From positions 113,930-177,929 of the forward strand of contig JAKSJD010000006.1 in assembly GCA_024398435.1 (NCBI GenBank): 64,000 nucleotides of DNA, read 5' to 3'. This DNA is from Bacteroidaceae bacterium (GTDB lineage Bacteria > Bacteroidota > Bacteroidia > Bacteroidales > Bacteroidaceae). The stretch's first letter is position 1. Every line of letters starts with the position of its first letter. The translations under genes were made by a program, and so were the position numbers. Of this stretch, positions 27,801 through 37,192 are shown piece by piece. Under the pieces are notes generated by a model. That model was given only the letters and a program-made list of their open reading frames with translations, ran no database searches and was not told the origin of the DNA.

Positions 27801-29365
27801 GTCCACTCAACGACGTGAACCTCGTCGGAGACATCAGTGCCGATGTAAGCATGCGACTCCGTGCCACCAACACACTCTACCACATCAATCCAGCCGACAC
27901 CATCCGTCTGCGTCCATACGCATTCCGTTTCGATGACATCCATCTCACCGATGCCAGCAAAGGCATTGCTGTGGTCAATGGCACTCTCAGCCACAAGAAC
28001 ATGAAGAACTTCAAGTACGACTTCGACATCAGTATGACCGAACTCACCATCTACGACGAGAAGGAATTCAATTCCGACAAGTTCCTTGCCACCGTCTTTG
28101 CTTCTGGCAACATGTCGCTCCATGGTTCCGACGGTCATCCACTCCGCATCACAGCCGATATCACACCAACGAAGGGAAGCGTCTTCGCCTACGATGCAGC
28201 CACTCCAGATGCCATCTCATCGTCCAACTTCGTTGAATTCCGTGAGAAGAAACCATCGCGCACATCAGCATGGACGGCAGAAGGATATGATTTCAACCTT
28301 AACGAAGACGAAAAGGAAGACGAAGGCTACGAAGATGACATGACCGACTACGAATACGACAGCGATATCTTCATGGACATACGCATTAACGTGACGCCCG
28401 ACTGCGAGATAAAGCTCCGAATGGACAATGTCGACGATGGCTACATGTCCACCTACGGCACAGGCACCCTCCTCGCCCACTACCACGACAAGAGTCCGTT
28501 CACACTCAACGGAATCTATCAGATACAAGGAGGAAAATACCGTCTCTATCTGCAAGATATCATCTATCGCGATCTCGAACTCCAGCCAGGCAGCAATGTT
28601 GTCTTCAACGGCAATCCGTTCGATGCCAACATCCATCTCATCTGTTGGCACACCATCAATTCCGTACCATTGCGCGACCTCACCTCCACCACGTCCACCC
28701 TCAGTTCGTCGAGCAAGGTGAAGGTAGTGTGCGTATTGGACATCACGGGCCAACTCGGCAACATGAATTTCGGTTTCGACCTCTTACTTCCAAACGTAAA
28801 CGACGAAACCCGACAACTCGTCCGCAGCCTCATTTCCACAGAGGAAGAGATGAACATGCAGATGATCTATCTGCTCGGACTCGGCCGATTCTACACCAAT
28901 GAATATGCTCGTGCCAACGGAGAGACAGGAACCAACCAAGCCGTCAACACCCTGCTCTCATCCACCATCAGCGGACAAGTGAACCAAATGCTGTCCAACG
29001 TAATCGGCACCGACAGTAAGTGGAACTTCGGCACTGGTCTCAGCACAGGCGAACAAGGCTGGAACGACCTCGATGTGGAGGGCATACTCTCTGGCCGACT
29101 GCTCAACGACCGTCTGCTCATCAACGGTAATTTCGGTTATCGCGACAATGCCCTGACCAACAATGCCAACTTCATTGGCGACTTCGACATCAAGTGGCGA
29201 CTCACACCTGATGGCAACACCTATATCAAGGCCTACAACCAGACCAACGACCGCTACTTCACAAAGGCAACCCTCAACACACAGGGCATCGGCATCACAT
29301 ATCAGCGCGACTTCGATACATGGCGCGAACTCTTCCGTAGGAAAATGAAAGAAGAGAAACATTAG
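24881..29365 (+). CDS. tamB: TamB/AsmA-like translocation and assembly protein, start codon apparently lost
   Basis: About 1495 residues. TamB proteins are anchored in the inner membrane and span the periplasm as a long beta-taco, serving outer-membrane protein assembly or phospholipid transport. The C-terminal DUF490-like part is clear (YMSTYGTGTLLAHYHDKSPF, GIYQIQGGKYRLYLQDI, LFRRKMKEEKH end). The first ordinary start in frame is TTG 25019, but the preceding in-frame sequence (IVRGIIGGILALYVFAIILI) is the membrane anchor this family needs. No ATG, GTG or TTG precedes it. ATA at 24881 stands where an ATG would give MKHSKQIVRG, 13 bp after the frame's upstream stop. Coordinates here assume that position. 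Confidence 0.75.
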   Translation: MKHSKQIVRGIIGGILALYVFAIILINIPAVQRSIGSCAADALSKQLGTEVSVGNVDLGLFNRLVIDDIAIKDTTGADFISTDRTAIKIDLLPLLNGKISISNAQLFGLTAHLTKADSAAVPNYQFLIDALSSKDDKESKPLNLNVNSFILRRGNITYDILDKPKKATLDTNHLNLRNLDATVSVKTLTDDSLDVIVKRFNVTEQNSDLRIKNLSAKLQANKEKALLTDFNLKMPLSSVNIDTLSAEYPTFTTDGKYRFSTKIAETHITPADAKAIMPQLASLTSPLYLDTKVNGTQDALSLQQLTLHTDDNSIDIDLDADIMNLNSDSPQFNTNIRRLFASNEGRNIILGSLAPELANSSQLATLGDAQFSGFVSKQGGGYAADGTLSTDVGNISLDAEMTGDNYINGHVNSDGIVLTDILQSNDLGTVAFDMNLDGHLDANNDFNGKLNGIINSLQYKDYTYNNINIDAEKNGDLFDGSLLLADPNITAAIQGNYHTSTSAMNIDADVKHINPHALNLTDKLSGETYSMRLRADLNGNNLNNLAGNIGIDSLHVATADTVYSLDNLSLSIDDSDNKKHIQISSDFIDANLSGNIRIDEVAAAFQNQIAHHLPSLLSPSGRTDNAFDFDITMRESDLLHHYIDTDITFPEPIHLKGFVDSPEDIISCVVTAPSVRKGDTNYTNTSLTCMSSSEILSLNAVTSQERERETGPLQLHLTADAKNDELHTLLDWKGDLENTNTKTKAKKNDDKKPILNNGMLYAVTQFGDSLGKMKADISLHKSQFEINDTVWYVEPSHIDILGKKIQCDNVRIYNDEQSIQFDGIISDNPSDSLLVSLHNLQVEYITDLVDFHAVRFKGKASGNATVSHIYDEPHLSANIIVNDMHLQEGRLGTGYIQAFWDKEISGIRVNGHIVDNYQGLDRTTNVSGFIAPSKNDINLRIDTYNTNAEFLEGFLSSTFRDFKGRTNGTLNVIGPLNDVNLVGDISADVSMRLRATNTLYHINPADTIRLRPYAFRFDDIHLTDASKGIAVVNGTLSHKNMKNFKYDFDISMTELTIYDEKEFNSDKFLATVFASGNMSLHGSDGHPLRITADITPTKGSVFAYDAATPDAISSSNFVEFREKKPSRTSAWTAEGYDFNLNEDEKEDEGYEDDMTDYEYDSDIFMDIRINVTPDCEIKLRMDNVDDGYMSTYGTGTLLAHYHDKSPFTLNGIYQIQGGKYRLYLQDIIYRDLELQPGSNVVFNGNPFDANIHLICWHTINSVPLRDLTSTTSTLSSSSKVKVVCVLDITGQLGNMNFGFDLLLPNVNDETRQLVRSLISTEEEMNMQMIYLLGLGRFYTNEYARANGETGTNQAVNTLLSSTISGQVNQMLSNVIGTDSKWNFGTGLSTGEQGWNDLDVEGILSGRLLNDRLLINGNFGYRDNALTNNANFIGDFDIKWRLTPDGNTYIKAYNQTNDRYFTKATLNTQGIGITYQRDFDTWRELFRRKMKEEKH

Positions 29366-29388
29366 TTTTTAGAAACTTGTTTCAAAAA

Positions 29389-29520
29389 CCATTTTCTATT
29401 GTTCTGTTTTATCTTTTCTATTGAAACAAAATCATAATATTGTACATAATTAATATTAATAATGTGCATAATTATTAATAATATTGACACAATTATTTAC
29501 CGCAATGTACATAATTATAA
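29389..29520 (-). repeat. 132-bp dispersed AT-rich element with TGTACA sites, copy 2
   Basis: Ungapped match to 11928-12059 on the opposite strand (18 differences in 132). It sits 24 bp after the tamB stop and about 150 bp before the SusC promoter, in the same orientation relative to flanking genes as copy 1. The remaining gap to 29671 is AT-rich without identifiable content. Confidence 0.9.
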
Positions 29521-29671
29521 TTATCCTTATATAAGTTTAAGTATTTAGGACTATAGGTATTAAAAATATTCTATATAAAAAACAAACAACATTTTAGAAA
29601 TAAAGGAATAAATGATAGTAAGAATTTGATTTTTTTCTTATCTTTCAATACATCAATAAAAAAAAAATTAC

Positions 29672-29679
29672 TATATTTG
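29672..29679 (+). promoter_or_regulatory. -7 box of the susCD-like operon
   Basis: TATATTTG, giving a leader of roughly 150 nt before the susC-like ATG. The long leader leaves room for post-transcriptional control. Confidence 0.65.
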
Positions 29680-29834
29680 CATCAAAACTAAAGCGAATCC
29701 AATTAATTACCTAAAACTTGATGCCTGGCAGATAAAAAGGAAGTATTCTATCACAACCGGTATATCCGGAAAACGAATCCATTATTTTAACCAACATATT
29801 TTTATTAACAATTAAACAAAAGCTATTTTTACGT

Positions 29835-32816
29835 ATGAAGAACAAAGTATTCACACTTTGCTTGAGCAGACGAATTAGTATGCTCTTGTTGCTGACCATT
29901 TGCAGTCTTGCAGCATTTGCACAGAAGACTGTTTCCGGTACAGTAACCGACAAGGGAAAAGAACCTCTGATTGGCGTTAATGTCACAGTTGTTGGCAATA
30001 GCGGTGTTGGTGTAGTAACTGACTACAACGGCCGTTATGTTCTCAACGACGTTCCTGAAAATGGCGCCTTGAAGTTCTCTTATGTTGGCTATGAAACCCA
30101 AGAAGTTTCTGTAGCTGGCAAAAACAATGTGAGCGTCGTACTCGACGAAGGCAATCAAGAAGTAAACGAAATTGTCGTAGTTGGTTATGGTGTTCAGCGT
30201 AAAGGCGATGTAACAAGTGCAATTTCTACCGTCAAGGCAGAAGACTTCACTGTTGGTAACATCCAAGATGCTGGTGACCTTATCAAAGGTAAGGTAGCTG
30301 GTTTGACAATCGCAAGAGGTACAGGTGACCCTAACGACGAATCAACTATCCGTCTGCGCGGTACTATTTCCCTCTATGGTTCAAACACTCCACTCATTCT
30401 CGTCGACGGAATTGAAGGCGACCTTACAACAGTCGCTCCAGAGAACATTGAGAGTATCGACGTATTGAAAGATGCTTCTGCAGCTGCCATTTATGGTACA
30501 CGTGGTGCCAATGGCGTGATTATCATTACAACCAAAACAGCTCACAGACAGCAAAAGACCACTGCCACTTATTCTGGCTATATGTCAATCTCAAGTTTTG
30601 CCAAGACTCTCGACTTCATGGATTCCAAGGATGTTCGTAATGGTTTGACAAACTTCTCAGACAAGGGATATGACACAGATTGGGTAGATGCTATTTCTCG
30701 TACATCATTCACTCACAACCACAATTTCTCTATCCGTGGCGGTAACGAAACTACTACATACTATGCTGACTTCACATATAGAAATGCTCAGGGTGTTATC
30801 ATGGACACATATTCCGACAACATCAAGATGAAGGCCGGTGTAGCTCACTATATGTTCAATGACATTCTCAAAGTTGGTTTCGACCTTCAGAAGACTTGGC
30901 ACAGACATTCTGTAAACAACGCCAGCAATGGTGACAACTCTAACGTATATCATCAGGCAATCATCCGAAACCCTACTTCTCCTATCAAGGGCGAAGACGG
31001 AGAATGGGATGAGAACTTTGGTGTAAGCTACTACTACAACCCAGTTTCAATGCTGGAGGAACTCGATGGATTGTTCAAGCGTGAAAAGACTATCATGACA
31101 GGAACTATCACTCTCGAACCTATCAAGGGTTGGCAGACTAAGTTGATGCTCAACACAGACCGTAGCAACAACCATACAAGTACATTCTACACATCTGATT
31201 ATTACGGATGCCTCGTCAACAATTATTCAGGACAGGCTTCTCACAATTACGGATACTCAAAGCACGACAATCTGGAACTCACTTCCACATACAAGCAAAT
31301 CTGGGACAAGCATCGTTTTGAAGCTTTGGCAGGTTACAGCTATCAATACAACGAGTTCGAAGGTTTCTATGCTTACAACCGCGACTTTGCTACAGACTTC
31401 TTCAAGTACAACAACCTCGCTAATGGTGAAGCTTTGAAGAACGGAAATGCAAGCATGACAAGCTATAAGGAAGACAACAAGCTCATCGGTTTCTTCGGAC
31501 GTGTAAGCTACGGTTATGACAACAAATACAATGTATTGTTAAGCATCCGTCGTGAAGGTTCTTCCAAGTTCGGTGCAAACCACAAGTGGGGATCATTCCC
31601 TTCTGTTTCTGCAGGTTGGACAATCAGTAACGAAGAATTCATGAAAGACTTCACATGGCTCGACAACTTGAAGATTCGTGCTGGTTATGGTGTTACAGGT
31701 ATCATTCCTAACGAGTCTTACCTTTCACTCACCCGCTACAATTATGGAAGTTCATACTATTACAGCGACGGCGAATGGAAACAAGGTCTCGACGTTGCTT
31801 CAAATCCTAACCCAGATCTTAAATGGGAGAAGACAGGTGAATGGGACTTAGGTCTTGACTGGAGTGTTCTCGACGGACGCATCACAGGATCATTCGATTG
31901 GTATTACGGAAAGACTTCCGGCATGCTCTTCGAATACACGGTTCCAACTCCTCCAAACCTCTATACTTCTACTCTTGCAAACGTAGGCGAGATGCGCAAT
32001 TCTGGTATCGAGCTCTTGATTAATGCCATCCCAGTTCAGACTGACGACTTCACATGGAAGACTACTTTCACGATGTCACACAACAGCAACAAGTTGCTCA
32101 GCCTCTCGAACGACCTTTACAAGACTAACTCATTCTACAACGACGGTTGGCTTGGTGAACCTATCACATGTTGGTCAACACGTATGGAAGTAGGAAAGCC
32201 TGTTGACCAGTTCTACACTCCTCATGCAGTTGGAATCAGTGAAAACGGCAAGTTCCTCATTGAAAACCCTAAGACTGGCGAAGCTGAAGAATTCGACGGC
32301 ACTATGTGCAACAACGACGATTATTCACAGTATGCAGGTCACGGTCTGCCAGACGTAACTCTCGGATGGGGCAATACATTCAACTATAAGAGTTTCGACC
32401 TCAGCATGCAGTTCACAAGTCAACTTGGTTTCCAGATTCTCAACCAGAACCGTTGTTTCTATGAAAACAATGCTGTAGCATTCAACCGTTTACGCTCTGC
32501 AAATGATGCTATCTTCTCAGATGGCAACAAGTTGTCTGCACTCCAGCCACAGACTGTTTGCGATGCTTACATCGAAGATGGTGACTATTTGAAGCTCACT
32601 AACCTCACAGTTGGTTACACCCTACCTTTGAAGGAAAACAAATATGTGAAGAATGTCCGCTTCCATCTTTCTTGCGACAACCTCTTCACAATCACAGGCT
32701 ACAGCGGACTTGATCCAGAACTCAGCAACGCATCTCTTGGATTCTACGGTCACGATTTCCGCGACAAGTATCCTACTACTCGTTCATTCACTCTTGGAGT
32801 TAATTTAACATTCTAA
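29835..32816 (+). CDS. SusC-like TonB-dependent outer-membrane transporter
   Basis: 993 residues. A signal peptide (to about AAFAQ, residue 30) is followed by a carboxypeptidase-regulatory-like domain (VSGTVTDKGKEPLIGVNVTV ... FSYVGYETQEV) and the SusC-type TonB plug start EIVVVGYGVQRKGDVTSAIS. Then come the plug motif GTRGANGVIIITTK and a large barrel ending SFTLGVNLTF. It forms the pore beneath the SusD lid and imports an oligosaccharide or peptide-like nutrient. It is directly followed by susD- and lipoprotein-encoding genes. No glycoside hydrolase or sensor regulator adjoins, so the substrate is not inferable. Confidence 0.95.
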   Translation: MKNKVFTLCLSRRISMLLLLTICSLAAFAQKTVSGTVTDKGKEPLIGVNVTVVGNSGVGVVTDYNGRYVLNDVPENGALKFSYVGYETQEVSVAGKNNVSVVLDEGNQEVNEIVVVGYGVQRKGDVTSAISTVKAEDFTVGNIQDAGDLIKGKVAGLTIARGTGDPNDESTIRLRGTISLYGSNTPLILVDGIEGDLTTVAPENIESIDVLKDASAAAIYGTRGANGVIIITTKTAHRQQKTTATYSGYMSISSFAKTLDFMDSKDVRNGLTNFSDKGYDTDWVDAISRTSFTHNHNFSIRGGNETTTYYADFTYRNAQGVIMDTYSDNIKMKAGVAHYMFNDILKVGFDLQKTWHRHSVNNASNGDNSNVYHQAIIRNPTSPIKGEDGEWDENFGVSYYYNPVSMLEELDGLFKREKTIMTGTITLEPIKGWQTKLMLNTDRSNNHTSTFYTSDYYGCLVNNYSGQASHNYGYSKHDNLELTSTYKQIWDKHRFEALAGYSYQYNEFEGFYAYNRDFATDFFKYNNLANGEALKNGNASMTSYKEDNKLIGFFGRVSYGYDNKYNVLLSIRREGSSKFGANHKWGSFPSVSAGWTISNEEFMKDFTWLDNLKIRAGYGVTGIIPNESYLSLTRYNYGSSYYYSDGEWKQGLDVASNPNPDLKWEKTGEWDLGLDWSVLDGRITGSFDWYYGKTSGMLFEYTVPTPPNLYTSTLANVGEMRNSGIELLINAIPVQTDDFTWKTTFTMSHNSNKLLSLSNDLYKTNSFYNDGWLGEPITCWSTRMEVGKPVDQFYTPHAVGISENGKFLIENPKTGEAEEFDGTMCNNDDYSQYAGHGLPDVTLGWGNTFNYKSFDLSMQFTSQLGFQILNQNRCFYENNAVAFNRLRSANDAIFSDGNKLSALQPQTVCDAYIEDGDYLKLTNLTVGYTLPLKENKYVKNVRFHLSCDNLFTITGYSGLDPELSNASLGFYGHDFRDKYPTTRSFTLGVNLTF

Positions 32817-32836
32817 AAACGGAAAGGAACTGAAAT

Positions 32837-34462
32837 ATGAAAAAGATAATATTTTCACTTTGTCTCTTGCCTTTGGCATTTACTTCTTGTACAGACCTTG
32901 ACGAAACTATCTACGACACTATCGCTGCTGAAAAATATGAATTCACAGCTGAAGATGCCGCTTCTATGTTCTCTCCTGTATATAGTAATTTAAGAAATAT
33001 GTATTGGGGATGGAATGGTCTTAACGATATTAGCGAGGAATGTAGCGACCTCTGGTGCACACCTTTCCGTATCGGTGTTGGATGGGGCGACCTCTACATT
33101 ACTTTGCATCAGCACACATATGTCAACACTCTCGACCACGTGTGGACAGAATGGTATTATGGCTATAACGGAATCACAGCTTGCAACCAATTGCTCGATG
33201 ATGAAGGCGTACAGTCTTCACCTACAGCAGTTGCTCAGCTTCGCGGTTACCGTGCGCTCTACTACTACCTCTTATTCGACCTCTTCCGCAACATTCCGCT
33301 TGACACTACTTATGATCATCCTGACGGATGGCAGCCATCACAGGCTAAGCCACAGGAAACTTGGGATTTCATCATCAGCGAACTCAATGACATCAAGGGT
33401 AAGTGTGGTGCCGACAACGGTATGGGCCAAATCAATGACGCTACAGTCAACATGATTCTTGCAAAGATGTACCTCAACCATGAAGCTTGGTTCCGCGATG
33501 GCGACAAGAGTTTCTATGGCAAGGCAATTGATGTGGTAAACGAAATCATCGACTCAAAGCAATATGCTCTTTCTGCAAACTACCTCGACAACTTCAAGGA
33601 AGATATCTCTGGAAGTCCTGAAATCATCTTCGGAATTCCATTCGAATATCTCTATGCAAGTGGAAACTGCTATGCAAACAAGTGGATGAACGAAGCAGGA
33701 CGAGCTACATGGGGCTTCAATGGATGGGCAACAGGTGGTAGTGCCTGTCTTCCACAATTCCTTGCTACATACGACAAAGACGATATGCGTCTTAACGAAA
33801 CTTGGATTTGGGGCCAGCAATATGCTCTCAACGGTGATCCTATCATCACTGATGACGGACCATTGGTCTACACAACAACACTTAGTTCAATCAACGGTTG
33901 TTATCCTATGGAAGGTGCACGCTTGGTTAAATATGAAATCATCGGCAGCGACTGGGGTACATCCTATGACGATGTTCCTTTCTTCCGCTATGCAGATGCT
34001 CTCATGATTAAGGCAGAATGTCTTCTCCGTCTCGGCGGCTACAAGGGCGAAACAGAACAAGATGCAGCTAACCTCGTAACACAGGTTCGTCAGCGCAACT
34101 TCGCTAACCCTGCTAAGGCCACTCGTACAGTTGCTCAGCTCAAGGGCGGTAGCTGCTACAAATATGGTTATCAGGAAACTGATCCTAACACTGGAGAAAA
34201 GTTCGAAACTACAGAAGGCGGTGCAGACATCATCCTCGGTGGACTTCTTGACGACCTTGCATGGGAATTCATTGGTGAGCACCATCGTCGTCAGGACCTT
34301 GTTCGATTCACTATGACTAACGGTCAGAATGTATATAATGGTAAGTCTTGGTTCTGCAAAAAGGCTCTTACAGATGTCAACGACCATCATCTCGACATCT
34401 TCCCTATCGGCATCGACTTCCTCGATGGTAATCCTAACCTCGTACAGAATCCTGGATACTAA
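32837..34462 (+). CDS. SusD/RagB-like nutrient-binding lipoprotein
   Basis: 541 residues. A lipoprotein signal with lipobox cysteine at residue 18 (PLAFTSC) is followed by acidic residues, consistent with export to the cell surface. SusD/RagB-type TPR scaffold features include RGYRALYYYLLFDLFRNIPL, NMILAKMYLNHEAWF and YADALMIKAECLLRLGG, plus the C-terminal DLAWEFIGEHHRRQDLVRF. It binds substrate and caps the SusC-like transporter encoded 20 bp upstream. Confidence 0.95.
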   Translation: MKKIIFSLCLLPLAFTSCTDLDETIYDTIAAEKYEFTAEDAASMFSPVYSNLRNMYWGWNGLNDISEECSDLWCTPFRIGVGWGDLYITLHQHTYVNTLDHVWTEWYYGYNGITACNQLLDDEGVQSSPTAVAQLRGYRALYYYLLFDLFRNIPLDTTYDHPDGWQPSQAKPQETWDFIISELNDIKGKCGADNGMGQINDATVNMILAKMYLNHEAWFRDGDKSFYGKAIDVVNEIIDSKQYALSANYLDNFKEDISGSPEIIFGIPFEYLYASGNCYANKWMNEAGRATWGFNGWATGGSACLPQFLATYDKDDMRLNETWIWGQQYALNGDPIITDDGPLVYTTTLSSINGCYPMEGARLVKYEIIGSDWGTSYDDVPFFRYADALMIKAECLLRLGGYKGETEQDAANLVTQVRQRNFANPAKATRTVAQLKGGSCYKYGYQETDPNTGEKFETTEGGADIILGGLLDDLAWEFIGEHHRRQDLVRFTMTNGQNVYNGKSWFCKKALTDVNDHHLDIFPIGIDFLDGNPNLVQNPGY

Positions 34463-34494
34463 TTGTTTAACACTCAAAAAAGCTAACAATAGAT

Positions 34495-35484
34495 ATGAAT
34501 AAAAATATATTATTGGTTTGTGCATTAGCTATTGCTGCCGTTTCGTGCAGTGATGACTATGACGATGCTACAAGCAAGCACGTGTATGGCGAGAACGACA
34601 ATGTGAGCCTTAACACATCTGTTGGTGTTTGGCAGTCGCAGACTATCGAATTCGTTGCTAACAATCTCTCTACATGCAGTATCAATCTTTACGACTATGC
34701 TGCTGACTTTAAGTCACAATTCGGAATGACTGTTGATGACGTGATAAAGGCTGTAGGCGATGGAAGTATTAAATTCCGTCCTATCTACACAAGTTCTGGT
34801 CAATGGGTTGCTGAACCTTATAACAACGGCATTGGCTGGGCTTTCAATCTTGCAGGAAAAGTTTGTGACAGCAAAGCCGGAAAAGTTTCTGTAAGCCTCA
34901 ATCAAAAGAACAAAACACTTGATGTCGTTCCTGCTGCAGGTCTTTCTGCCGGTACTGCAGGCGAAGTGAACGTAGGATTTGCTCAGCGTAGCAATGCTTA
35001 TGGTACTTACGACAAGTATGTACGCATCCAGTTGCCTTTCACAGTAACCGACAAGAGTGTCATCATGGGTACATTGCCTATGGCTGAAGGCGACTATGCT
35101 GGATATGAGTTCTTCTTCCAGGACAACTACGACGACCAGTTCATGGCTTGCATGGGTATGGACGCTCAGACTGCTCTCAACGGATTGGCTGACGGTACAG
35201 TTGGATTTGCCGTGACTGATGCCAATGGTAAGGCTATCGAATCAGACTACACAGCTGATGCTGGCGATGGTTATTATGGCTATTGGTTCAATTCAGATGC
35301 CCAGATTTGCAACTGGGGAGATGCTGGATGTGCTGTATATTGCGATGCAGAACTTGGTGAGCGTGCAATCTATTTCGGACGCTATCCTGGTTATTCTGGT
35401 GCTGATATGACTATCTACACTAAGCTCTACCTCCTTGCAGACCCAGAGAAGTGCATCAGATTCATCTTCACTCTCCAATTCTAA
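34495..35484 (+). CDS. Surface lipoprotein of the susCD unit, unknown ligand
   Basis: 329 residues with lipobox cysteine 18 (AAVSC) followed by acidic SDDYDD. The body has two beta-rich halves that both contain ALNGL/VIKAV-type D-G-x-x-x-F segments (DDVIKAVGDGSIKF and TALNGLADGTVGFAVTD), suggesting an internal duplication. The position as third gene after susC/susD, 32 bp downstream, points to an accessory glycan- or ligand-binding protein (SusE/SusF-like by position only). It may belong to the DUF4859 group, but I am not certain. Confidence 0.7.
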   Translation: MNKNILLVCALAIAAVSCSDDYDDATSKHVYGENDNVSLNTSVGVWQSQTIEFVANNLSTCSINLYDYAADFKSQFGMTVDDVIKAVGDGSIKFRPIYTSSGQWVAEPYNNGIGWAFNLAGKVCDSKAGKVSVSLNQKNKTLDVVPAAGLSAGTAGEVNVGFAQRSNAYGTYDKYVRIQLPFTVTDKSVIMGTLPMAEGDYAGYEFFFQDNYDDQFMACMGMDAQTALNGLADGTVGFAVTDANGKAIESDYTADAGDGYYGYWFNSDAQICNWGDAGCAVYCDAELGERAIYFGRYPGYSGADMTIYTKLYLLADPEKCIRFIFTLQF

Positions 35485-35510
35485 TCCTCGGATAGATTGG
35501 GAATAATGCT

Positions 35511-35548
35511 CGACGGCAGCCTCGTATGTGGTTGCCGTCGTTTTTTTT
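35511..35548 (+). terminator. Terminator of the susCD operon
   Basis: Stem CGACGGCA-GC / GT-TGCCGTCG (35511-35520 with 35531-35540) followed by eight T. Confidence 0.9.
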
Positions 35549-35620
35549 GATTTATTGACACCAATTGTCTTTAAGTATATAACTACCTAAAATATAGGCA
35601 TTGCAATAAAAAAGTTATTG

Positions 35621-35657
35621 GTTAACGTTAGCGTTATCGTTTTTATTTGTATCTTTG
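35621..35657 (+). promoter_or_regulatory. Promoter with hexamer array
   Basis: Three 6-bp units GTTAAC/GTTAGC/GTTATC at 35621-35638, then a -7 box TATCTTTG at 35650-35657, 29 bp before the ATG at 35687. It is similar to the heptad-arm promoters but with period 6. Confidence 0.65.
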
Positions 35658-35686
35658 CAACATATTCGAAACTATTTTCACACAAT

Positions 35687-36442
35687 ATGAATTACATGAA
35701 ACATCAAACATTACGCTCATTCCTGCTTCCATTGCTCTTTTTGACAGCAATCGGGATAAATGCCAAGACTTGCAAAGTATTGGTAGTACCTCAACATTTC
35801 TTTTCGTCTGTAAGCGACACTGAAGTTCTCTCCGAAGCCGACTCTCTCATCATTTATGCCTGTCCGGCTCTAAACGGGGGAATGATTTCTTACACTACAG
35901 AAGACGACCTGAACCAAACCCTCCATCAAGTTGCAGCTTATCTAGCCGACAAATCACTTGAGGGTGAATATACCTTGTGGCCTATCGATGCCGATACAAA
36001 GCAACAAGTGGGAAAAGCTATCAAGACAAATGATATCTGTCTGGAGAAATCCAAAGATTCTGAAGCTGTCCGCATGATAAAGGGAGATTTCAAGACTTTA
36101 CTGAAAGACCTTCTGTTTATCATCATGGCTATTGGGTTGGCTATTGCAGCCTTCTTCCTCTTCAAATCACACAAATTGGGTTGCCTCGGTAAGATTCTCG
36201 GATGTGTGGCTGCCATAGCTGCTGCCTTTCTTGGCATCGTTGGCGTAGTCGCCATAGCCGCCATGGCATTCAAATACATATTTATTGCTATATGTATCGC
36301 AGGAGCAGTGGTATTGCTTTTTTCTATCTTCGGAATTATAGGAAAGAAAAAGAAATGGGTGGCAGAAGACGGACATTCCTACAACACGAGAGAGGAAGCC
36401 GAACGACATTCTACGGATATCAGAAAAGTTCACACTAATTAA
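35687..36442 (+). CDS. Secreted/membrane protein of unknown function
   Basis: 251 residues from ATG 35687 (ATG 35696 also possible). A signal peptide (LLPLLFLTAIGINA) leads to an extracytoplasmic region of about 110 residues. Three hydrophobic helices follow at about 142-160 (LLFIIMAIGLAIAAFFLF), 166-190 (GKILGCVAAIAAAFLGIVGV) and 198-217 (YIFIAICIAGAVVLLFSIFG), then a basic cytoplasmic-looking tail (WVAEDGHSYNTREEAERH). I do not recognise the family. It has its own promoter and terminator. Confidence 0.65.
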   Translation: MNYMKHQTLRSFLLPLLFLTAIGINAKTCKVLVVPQHFFSSVSDTEVLSEADSLIIYACPALNGGMISYTTEDDLNQTLHQVAAYLADKSLEGEYTLWPIDADTKQQVGKAIKTNDICLEKSKDSEAVRMIKGDFKTLLKDLLFIIMAIGLAIAAFFLFKSHKLGCLGKILGCVAAIAAAFLGIVGVVAIAAMAFKYIFIAICIAGAVVLLFSIFGIIGKKKKWVAEDGHSYNTREEAERHSTDIRKVHTN

Positions 36443-36484
36443 GGTTTTGATATTAACAACTGATTTCGACAATACAGTCGTTGC

Positions 36485-36516
36485 AAGTCCGTAACATTTT
36501 GTTGCGGACTTTTTCA
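36485..36516. terminator. Terminator after the 35687 gene
   Basis: 11-bp stem AAGTCCGTAAC/GTTGCGGACTT (36485-36495 with 36501-36511, one wobble) followed by TTTTC. It abuts the stop of the convergent SprT-like gene, so it may act in both directions. Confidence 0.8.
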
Positions 36517-37185
36517 GTCGTACACCTTAGCAGACAGTAGAGATGCTTCGTACAGATTCTCTCGGATTGCAGATTCGTCGAGATATATCACACGCAGGGC
36601 ACTCGAACATGGATAACGATTGAAGTATGGATTGTCGGTGAGATACAGTTCGATGCTGCTCACTTCTGGAGAAGAACCCACATGTTTTTTATAGTATTTT
36701 ACCTTGGCCTCAATTACTGGAAGCACTTTTATGCCCATTCTACCATCCTGGAATTTGACTACAGCTACGACTCGTTTCCGGCGACGCGTGTCGACAAGTT
36801 GCTCGCGTTGTTCCTTCGTACTCTTGTGTGAAACCATGATATGTCGGCCATAGGTTTCGTTTATTTCATTCATCATCTTGCGAAACACTGGGCCATGAGC
36901 GGATGAGTCGGCAATGCCATTAACTCCGATATAGTAGTGTATCATCTCATGAAGTACAGTGTCTTCGAGTTCATGCTCTGGGAGGTCGAACACTTGACTG
37001 ATGCGCAGACAGAAATCATAGCGTTGTGTAGTTCCGAAGAGACGACGGCGACGCTTGTAGGTACACATGCCCACGAATGTACGTGCATTGCTCAACTTGA
37101 TTGGTATAGCTGGCAACGAGCCACCAAAACACATTTGGTTGAACTCTCCGAACTTTCGCTCTATATATTCCTTCGTTGCCTTCAT
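36514..37185 (-). CDS. SprT-like metalloprotease-fold protein
   Basis: 223 residues. The SprT-like core has LEDTVLHEMIHYYIG with the zincin HExxH (about 77-81) and a downstream HGPVF, the third zinc-ligand region. SprT-like proteins are related to the DNA-protein-crosslink protease SPRTN, but bacterial function is unknown. The C-terminal half is basic (STKEQREQLVDTRRRKRVVA). The start at 37185 is taken because the longer frame runs back through tRNA-Lys. It begins 8 bp after the tRNA terminator, and no separate promoter box is seen. Confidence 0.82.
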   Translation of the reverse strand: MKATKEYIERKFGEFNQMCFGGSLPAIPIKLSNARTFVGMCTYKRRRRLFGTTQRYDFCLRISQVFDLPEHELEDTVLHEMIHYYIGVNGIADSSAHGPVFRKMMNEINETYGRHIMVSHKSTKEQREQLVDTRRRKRVVAVVKFQDGRMGIKVLPVIEAKVKYYKKHVGSSPEVSSIELYLTDNPYFNRYPCSSALRVIYLDESAIRENLYEASLLSAKVYD

Positions 37186-37192
37186 AAGAGTA

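Noticed and set aside
29341-29388. Terminator directly after tamB
   Set aside because: The AGAAAC/GTTTC pairing has a loop too small and an interrupted stem; not convincing.
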